Part shown: positions 7,553 to 11,008 of the stretch, one piece after another
Layout of the letters: every line of letters begins with the position of its first letter
Numbering within the stretch: the stretch's first letter is position 1
Source: DATLWR01 sp035576205
Lineage (GTDB): Bacteria; Pseudomonadota; Zetaproteobacteria; Mariprofundales; Mariprofundaceae
NCBI GenBank assembly: GCA_035576205.1
Contig: DATLWR010000037.1
Location: 1-11,008, forward strand
Direction of reading: 5' to 3'
Length of the DNA: 11,008 nucleotides
Program-made: the position numbers and the translations under genes
The notes under the pieces: model-generated
The model's input: only the letters and a program-made list of their open reading frames with translations
Databases searched by the model: none
Told to the model about the DNA's origin: nothing

Positions 7553-8644
7553 ACGCGGCAGGGTATCCACCCCGATCATGGCCGACTGGCGGGCCACCTC
7601 GGGCGACCAGATCACTTCGCCGTTCGGACCGTGCAGTTCTTTCGCCCAGCCGCGCTGGATCATGGCAACCACCTCGTCGGAGAGCGTCACGTAATCGATG
7701 TACTCGGCGACATCGTCGCCCTTGCGATAGGCCCAGTCGAAATAGCGCAGGATCTCGCGCGCCAGTTCCGGGTTCTGCTGTTTCTTGTACATCAGGATGA
7801 AGGTGGCACCGGCGATCGGCCAGGTATTGGCGCCCGGCTTGTCAGTCAGGATGATCTCATCGCCCTTGCCGGCCCAGTTGGCGCTGTCGGCGGCGGCCTG
7901 GAAAGCGGCCTTGTTGGGCTGCACGAAATTGCCGTCACGGTTCTTCAGGATCGCATAGTTGCCGCCGCTCTCCACGACATAGGCGTATTCGCAGTATCCC
8001 AGCCCTCCCGGTGTGCTGTTGACGGTATCGTTGACACCGCCGTTGCCGATAGCCGCCGTGCCGACCGGCCAGTTGACCACCTTGCCGGTGCCGACCTTCT
8101 GCTTCCATTCGTCGCTGACCATGCTGAGGTAGTGGGTGAAAATCCAGGTGGTACCGGAACCCTTGGTCCGGTGCACGACGCTGATGGGCATGTCCGGCAG
8201 CTTGAGGCCGGGATTCAGCGCCCGGATGGCCGGATCGTTCCAGCGATTCACATGGCCGAGGAAAATGTCGGCCAGAAGAGACCCGGTCAACCTGAGCTGT
8301 CCCTTCTCCACGCCCGGCAGATTGATCACCGGCACCACGCCGCCCAGCACGGTCGGGAACTGGATCAGGCCATACTTGTCGAGCTCCTCCTGCGACAGCG
8401 GCGCATCCGAGGCACCGAAATCGGCGGTGCGCCCCTCGATGCGCTCGATGCCGCCGCCCGAGCCGATGGCGTCGTACAGGATCTTGGTGCCGCTCGTTTT
8501 GCCGTAACGCAGTGCCCACCAGGCGTAAACCGGATACGGAAAGGTCGCCCCCGCTCCCTGGATCACCGCCTCGGCCGAGGCAACGGGAACCCTGCCGGCC
8601 ACCAGTACACCCACGACTCCCAAAGCAAACAGCATCAATCGCAT
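7532..8644 (-). CDS. pstS: Periplasmic phosphate-binding protein of the Pst ABC transporter
   Basis: A 370-residue substrate-binding protein that captures inorganic phosphate in the periplasm for PstCAB. A Sec signal peptide (MRLMLF, hydrophobic run GVVGVLVAG, likely cut after ASA at about residue 24) leads into the phosphate-binding segments GAGATFP at 30-36, GSGGGI at 61-66, GASDAPL at 77-83 and HRTKGSGTT at 158-166. TPGGLGYCEYAYV follows later. The frame is open up to 8842, but ATG at 8644 carries AAGGAG 5 nt upstream (8650-8655) and gives a proper signal peptide. No cysteine follows the hydrophobic run, so it is not a lipoprotein. pstC, pstA and pstB are not downstream: the gene runs tail to tail into serB with a 21-bp overlap. 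A weak Pho-box-like site lies about 80 bp upstream. Phosphate-starvation control through PhoB is expected from the family but not proven here. Confidence 0.94.
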   Translation of the reverse strand: MRLMLFALGVVGVLVAGRVPVASAEAVIQGAGATFPYPVYAWWALRYGKTSGTKILYDAIGSGGGIERIEGRTADFGASDAPLSQEELDKYGLIQFPTVLGGVVPVINLPGVEKGQLRLTGSLLADIFLGHVNRWNDPAIRALNPGLKLPDMPISVVHRTKGSGTTWIFTHYLSMVSDEWKQKVGTGKVVNWPVGTAAIGNGGVNDTVNSTPGGLGYCEYAYVVESGGNYAILKNRDGNFVQPNKAAFQAAADSANWAGKGDEIILTDKPGANTWPIAGATFILMYKKQQNPELAREILRYFDWAYRKGDDVAEYIDYVTLSDEVVAMIQRGWAKELHGPNGEVIWSPEVARQSAMIGVDTLPRLTVQQQ

Positions 8645-8649
8645 GAGAA

Positions 8650-8655
8650 CTCCTT
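8650..8655 (-). promoter_or_regulatory. Ribosome binding site deciding the pstS start
   Basis: The minus strand reads AAGGAG, then 5 nt, then ATG at 8644. This fixes the start directly before a signal peptide. The longer in-frame reading from 8842 would place about 66 mostly Arg/Pro-rich residues before it. Confidence 0.8.
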
Positions 8656-8725
8656 TCTTCACACCGGGTATCGGTACGCGGCGGCGCAGCCTAGAAACGG
8701 GCGTCTCGAAAACAACCACAAAACT

Positions 8726-8743
8726 GTGACACGAACATGATGC
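8726..8743 (-). promoter_or_regulatory. Possible Pho box upstream of pstS
   Basis: On the minus strand the site reads GCATCAT-GTTC-GTGTCAC, two 7-bp units spaced 11 bp apart as in the CTGTCAT-N4-CTGTCAY Pho-box consensus. The second unit matches at 6 of 7 positions and the first at 4 of 7. It lies about 80 bp upstream of the pstS start, and pstS genes are classic PhoB targets. No good -10 hexamer is spaced correctly after it, so this is only a candidate. Confidence 0.35.
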
Positions 8744-8748
8744 CGGCA

Positions 8749-8810
8749 GGGCAGGAAAACGGTGGGCGCGATGCGGCCCCGGCCGGCCGGGAAAGCACCG
8801 GGCAGGAAAA
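8749..8810. repeat. 11-bp direct repeat pair flanking a GC palindrome
   Basis: GGGCAGGAAAA occurs at 8749-8759 and again at 8800-8810, 51 bp apart and on the same strand. The perfect 14-bp palindrome at 8778-8791 lies between the copies. The spacing is close to five helical turns, so a protein binding both copies would contact the same DNA face. The function is unknown. Confidence 0.55.
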
Positions 8811-8936
8811 TCCTTGCCTTTCTTTCCGGTACGGCGGCGCATGACCGGCCCGCATCACATGCGGCCTAGCAATATTGCCTACTTTATTCGCGCCGAATGC
8901 CTACCGTGAACGTGCGGATATCCGGGGGCGCAAGAA

Positions 8937-9716
8937 CTAGGCGGACAGCAGGCGGAGTTCGCTGTCCGAAAAACCTGCCGTGCGTCGGGCATCGACGCCG
9001 TAAGGCCCGTGCAGGCCGTCGGGAAAATGCTTGGCGATCAGTGCGAAGAAGGTCGATTCCGGCTCCAGGCTGCGTTGGTCGCAGAGATAGCGGAACCAGC
9101 GCGTGCCGGTGGCGACATGCCCCACCTCATCGCGGAAGATGATATCGAGCAAGCTGGCGGCATTGAGATCGCCCGCCTGCACGAGCTTCTCGCGAATGCC
9201 GGGGGTGACATCGAGCCCGCGCGCCTCCAGCACCCGCGGCACCAGCGCCATGCGCTCCAGTACATCGCCGGACGTCTTCTCGGCCATCTCCCAGAGGCCG
9301 TTGTGGGCCGGATAGTCGCCGTAGTCGCCACCGAGATGCCTGAGATGGCCGCGCAGGATCTCGAAATGGTACGCCTCCTCGGCCGCCACGCGCAGCCAGT
9401 CGGCATAATAGTTTGCCGGCATGCCGGCAAAACGCTGCACCGCATCGAGCGCCAGGTTGATGGCGTTGAACTCGATATGCACGATGGCATGCAACAGCAT
9501 GCGACGCCCGACCGGAGTGCCGAAACCGCGGCGCGGTACACGATGCGGTGCGACCAGTTGGGGGCGCATCGGCCGTCCCCGACTTCCGACTTCCAGCGGC
9601 TCTCCGAACGCCGCCACGTCGACGGCCAGCTGTACGGCCGCCCGTGTCAGGCGCAGCTTGTCGTCCGGATCGGTGGCCGCCAGCGCCTGCCGGACCGCCC
9701 GCAGAAACTCGCTCAC
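8937..9716 (-). CDS. DUF455 family ferritin-like protein
   Basis: A 259-residue protein recognised as the DUF455 family, a ferritin-like four-helix fold of unknown biochemical role. Putative di-iron ligands fall in the expected pattern: HIEFNAIN with Glu82, EEAYHFE with Glu114 and His117, LEARGLD with Glu164, and DEVGH with Glu197 and His200. The repeated E-x-x-H arrangement supports a metal-binding centre; the reaction is not known and I do not assign one. No signal peptide or membrane segment is seen, so it is probably cytosolic. The chosen GTG at 9716 follows AAGGAGG (9721-9727) by 4 nt and gives the N terminus SEFLRAVRQALAATDP. The longer open frame upstream is antisense to hflD and Arg-rich, hence rejected. 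Divergent from hflD over 44 bp. A perfect 20-bp palindrome lies inside the gene at codons 96-102. Confidence 0.9.
   Translation of the reverse strand: MSEFLRAVRQALAATDPDDKLRLTRAAVQLAVDVAAFGEPLEVGSRGRPMRPQLVAPHRVPRRGFGTPVGRRMLLHAIVHIEFNAINLALDAVQRFAGMPANYYADWLRVAAEEAYHFEILRGHLRHLGGDYGDYPAHNGLWEMAEKTSGDVLERMALVPRVLEARGLDVTPGIREKLVQAGDLNAASLLDIIFRDEVGHVATGTRWFRYLCDQRSLEPESTFFALIAKHFPDGLHGPYGVDARRTAGFSDSELRLLSA
9412..9431. repeat. Perfect 20-bp palindrome inside the DUF455 gene
   Basis: TTTGCCGGC and GCCGGCAAA flank a central AT, making a fully symmetric 20-bp sequence. It encodes the Phe-Ala-Gly-Met-Pro-Ala stretch at residues 96-101 on the minus strand. The coding role may be the whole explanation, but perfect symmetry of this length is uncommon. 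Confidence 0.8.
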
Positions 9717-9720
9717 TTTC

Positions 9721-9727
9721 CCTCCTT
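9721..9727 (-). promoter_or_regulatory. Ribosome binding site deciding the GTG start of the DUF455 gene
   Basis: The minus strand reads AAGGAGG, a near-perfect anti-16S match, 4 nt before GTG at 9716. It is the strongest such site in the vicinity and sets the start within a frame that stays open further upstream. It sits in the 44-bp gap shared with divergent hflD. Confidence 0.75.
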
Positions 9728-9760
9728 GAGGCCTCTGCCTGCCGTCGCCACAATGCGGCG

Positions 9761-10408
9761 ATGCCCGATTCCCGCAAGCATGCCATTCAGGGCCGCGCCA
9801 TCGCACTCGCCGCACTCGTGCAGACCGTGCGGCTGGTCGACGACATCGCCCGCAAGGGTAGCTGCGACGCCGAGGATTTTCACACGCTGATCGACAGCCT
9901 GTTCGCCAGCAGGGGCGAGGCACCGGACGCACCCTACGGCGGCGTCGGCAAGCTCCGCGTCGGGCTGAAGCTCTGCACACGCATGCTGTCGGGGGGCGAA
10001 CTCGACCGGATCAAGATCCTGATGGGCTATATCGCGGGACTGATGGCGCTGGAAAAGCGCCTGTCGCGCCAGCCGCAGATGCTGGCCGCCATCGGCGAAG
10101 GCATCGAGCGCATCCGCCGGCAGTCGGACTACTTCGGCAGCCATACCCACGAGAACATCATCGCCAGCATCGCCGGTCTCTACGGCGATACGCTGAGCAC
10201 GCTCACACCCCGCATCATCGTGCGCGGCAAACAGGAGTACCTTCGCAACAGCGCCAATACCAACCGCGTGCGCGCCCTGCTCTTCGCCGGCATCCGCGCC
10301 GCCCACCTGTGGCATGCGCATGGCGGCAACCGGCTGACACTACTGCTGCAGCGCAAGGCGCTGCTGAAGGAGTGCGAGGCGCTGCTTTCCGGCCACGCCC
10401 TGCTCTGA
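9761..10408 (+). CDS. hflD: High frequency lysogenization protein HflD homologue
   Basis: A 215-residue homologue of E. coli HflD (213 residues), a mostly helical, membrane-associated protein first known for binding the lambda CII activator and lowering lysogeny; its normal cellular role is unclear. The N terminus (ALAALVQTVRLVDDIARKGSC) corresponds to the E. coli LAGICQSARLVQQLAHQG segment. The centre has GGVGKLRVGLK and LMALEKRL, and the C terminus GIRAAHLWHAHGGNRLTLLL from residue 177 matches the family signature. ATG at 9761 is chosen because it gives the family length. The frame is open upstream to 9548, but that part is antisense to the DUF455 gene. No clear Shine-Dalgarno precedes it. 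In E. coli hflD lies between mnmA and purB; here its neighbours are a DUF455 gene and speA. No complete promoter is visible in the 44-bp divergent gap. Confidence 0.9.
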   Translation: MPDSRKHAIQGRAIALAALVQTVRLVDDIARKGSCDAEDFHTLIDSLFASRGEAPDAPYGGVGKLRVGLKLCTRMLSGGELDRIKILMGYIAGLMALEKRLSRQPQMLAAIGEGIERIRRQSDYFGSHTHENIIASIAGLYGDTLSTLTPRIIVRGKQEYLRNSANTNRVRALLFAGIRAAHLWHAHGGNRLTLLLQRKALLKECEALLSGHALL

Positions 10409-10411
10409 ACA

Positions 10412-10431
10412 CGGGACGAACCGTTCGCCCG
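10412..10431 (+). other. Small hairpin after the hflD stop
   Basis: CGGG-A-CGA pairs with TCG-CCCG around the loop ACCGT, a 7-bp stem with one bulged A, starting 4 nt after the hflD stop codon. No run of T follows, so it is not a convincing intrinsic terminator. It could instead be part of the speA leader: its CGAAC (10417-10421) is complementary to GTTCG at 10475-10479 in the downstream structure. Confidence 0.3.
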
Positions 10432-10465
10432 CAGCCGACGCGAGGCCTTCCTATCCGCAACCGCA

Positions 10466-10504
10466 GCTGCCACAGTTCGGGCTCAATCGAAACGAGGTGG
10501 CAGC
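10466..10504 (+). promoter_or_regulatory. Nested inverted repeat overlapping the speA translation-initiation region
   Basis: GCTGCCAC (10466-10473) is a perfect inverted match of GTGGCAGC (10497-10504), with TTCG (10476-10479) and CGAA (10488-10491) able to pair inside it. The 3' arm runs from the last base of the GAGG Shine-Dalgarno (10494-10497) to one base before the speA ATG. Folded in mRNA it would block ribosome loading; as DNA it could be an operator. It matches no riboswitch or leader that I recognise. Confidence 0.5.
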
Positions 10505-10505
10505 A

Positions 10506-11008
10506 ATGACCGAGCGACAGGACAGCAGCGTGGAACAGGGCCGGCAGGCCTGGAGCATCGAGGATGCCGCCCGCCTCTATCAGGTCGACGGCTGGGGCCG
10601 TGGTTACTTCAGCGTCAACACGGCCGGCAACGTCGATGCCATTCCGGACGGCGAGCACAGCATCGATCTGAAACTGCTGTGCGACGACCTGGCATCGCGC
10701 GATCTCTATCCGCCGCTGCTGCTGCGCTTTTCAGACATGCTCCGACGCCGCATGGAGCAGATCTTCCAGCGCTTCACCATCGCCCGCGAGGAGTCGGGCT
10801 ACGAGGGACGCTACTACGGCGTCTACCCGATCAAGGTCAACCAGCAACGGCAGGTGATCGAGGAGATCATCGAGTTCGGTGCCGAATTCAACTGGGGCCT
10901 GGAAGCGGGCTCCAAGCCCGAGCTGCACGCCACACTGGCCATGCTCGAGGATGTCGAGGGTCTGATCATCTGCAACGGCTACAAGGACCGTGAATTCATC
11001 GAGCTGGC
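10506..11008 (+). CDS. speA: Biosynthetic arginine decarboxylase, 5' part (cut by window edge)
   Basis: The first 167 codons of the PLP-dependent, fold-III arginine decarboxylase that converts arginine to agmatine, about a quarter of the usual length of roughly 630-660. The N terminus reads WSIEDAARLYQVDGWGRGYFSVN, close to other SpeA proteins. RYYGVYPIKVNQQRQV contains Lys110, the expected Schiff-base lysine for PLP. WGLEAGSKPELHATLAM and ICNGYKDREFIEL follow in the barrel. The start at ATG 10506 has GAGG 8 nt upstream (10494-10497). The frame is open to the window end with no internal stop. It follows hflD after 97 bp. Its product agmatine is the substrate of AguA encoded at the other end of the window. 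An inverted repeat covers the initiation region and may control expression. Confidence 0.95.
   Translation, partial: MTERQDSSVEQGRQAWSIEDAARLYQVDGWGRGYFSVNTAGNVDAIPDGEHSIDLKLLCDDLASRDLYPPLLLRFSDMLRRRMEQIFQRFTIAREESGYEGRYYGVYPIKVNQQRQVIEEIIEFGAEFNWGLEAGSKPELHATLAMLEDVEGLIICNGYKDREFIEL

Larger units (their letters stand above)
8645..8936. other. 292-bp non-coding region between the DUF455 gene and pstS
   Basis: This is the largest gap in the window and holds no convincing gene. It contains a Pho-box-like site (8726-8743), an 11-bp direct repeat GGGCAGGAAAA at 8749-8759 and 8800-8810, and a 14-bp perfect GC palindrome CCCGGCCGGCCGGG at 8778-8791. It also has a hairpin CCGCAT-CAC-ATGCGG at 8850-8864, the palindrome GCAATATTGC at 8869-8878 and CGGATATCCG at 8915-8924. 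None of these is followed by a T-tract in the direction of the DUF455 transcript, so I do not call an intrinsic terminator. The short AT-rich patch around 8870-8890 differs from its surroundings. The pstS promoter most likely lies here. Confidence 0.6.

Noticed and set aside
7631..8740. Plus-strand open frame of 369 codons covering pstS
   Set aside because: It is the mirror of pstS codon bias in high-GC DNA. The plus-strand translation is His/Arg/Gly-rich with no recognisable domain, while the minus strand encodes a clear PstS.
8778..8791. Intrinsic terminator formed by the GC palindrome upstream of pstS
   Set aside because: No T-tract follows on either strand, and the palindrome leaves only a minimal loop.
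8645..8842. N-terminal extension of pstS
   Set aside because: It would precede a good signal peptide that has its own AAGGAG-ATG start, and the added residues are not signal-like.
8897..9142. Small plus-strand open frame of 81 codons near the DUF455 3' end
   Set aside because: Mostly antisense to the DUF455 gene, Arg-rich, without a ribosome binding site or recognisable motif.
10409..10505. tRNA gene in the hflD-speA gap
   Set aside because: The TTCG and stem-forming pieces look superficially tRNA-like, but there is no acceptor stem, anticodon arm or proper T-loop.

Overview
The window looks like ordinary chromosome from a GC-rich gammaproteobacterium. Base composition is clearly above 60 % G+C by eye. 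Coding density is very high, AAGGAG-type ribosome binding sites are common, and the gene set (hflD, a long SpeA-type arginine decarboxylase, the aguA/aguB route, mfd, serB, pstS) fits Gammaproteobacteria. HflD in particular is largely confined to that class. I cannot name a genus, and I see no transposase, integrase, phage gene, CRISPR array, tRNA or rRNA.

Layout, left to right. Positions 64-3380 hold a minus-strand cluster read as mgtE (Mg2+ channel, GTG start), then aguA (agmatine deiminase), then aguB (N-carbamoylputrescine amidase). The mgtE-aguA gap is 24 bp, and aguA and aguB overlap by 4 bp, so all three could share a transcript. A 99-bp divergent intergenic region follows, with a perfect 7-bp inverted repeat. 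On the plus strand mfd (transcription-repair coupling factor) overlaps serB (phosphoserine phosphatase) by 4 bp. The 3' end of serB overlaps the 3' end of a minus-strand pstS (periplasmic phosphate-binding protein) by 21 bp, tail to tail. Upstream of pstS is the largest non-coding stretch (292 bp), with a weak Pho-box-like site, an 11-bp direct repeat and GC-rich palindromes. Next is a minus-strand DUF455 ferritin-like protein gene, divergent over 44 bp from hflD on the plus strand. The window ends inside speA (biosynthetic arginine decarboxylase), which is cut by the edge.

The main pathway theme is putrescine synthesis: SpeA makes agmatine from arginine, AguA converts it to N-carbamoylputrescine and AguB releases putrescine. 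The genes for these three enzymes sit at opposite ends of the window, on opposite strands. Linking aguAB to a Mg2+ channel gene is notable because Mg2+ and polyamines are the main cationic counter-ions of RNA and ribosomes. Mfd, SerB, PstS and HflD are housekeeping functions with no evident link to this pathway.

No gene here suggests a wholly new system. The most interesting unexplained signal is a nested inverted repeat in the speA leader whose 3' arm fills the space between the Shine-Dalgarno sequence and the start codon. This could be an RNA switch or an operator. Other points are the mgtE-aguA-aguB arrangement, the stand-alone pstS, and several palindromes.
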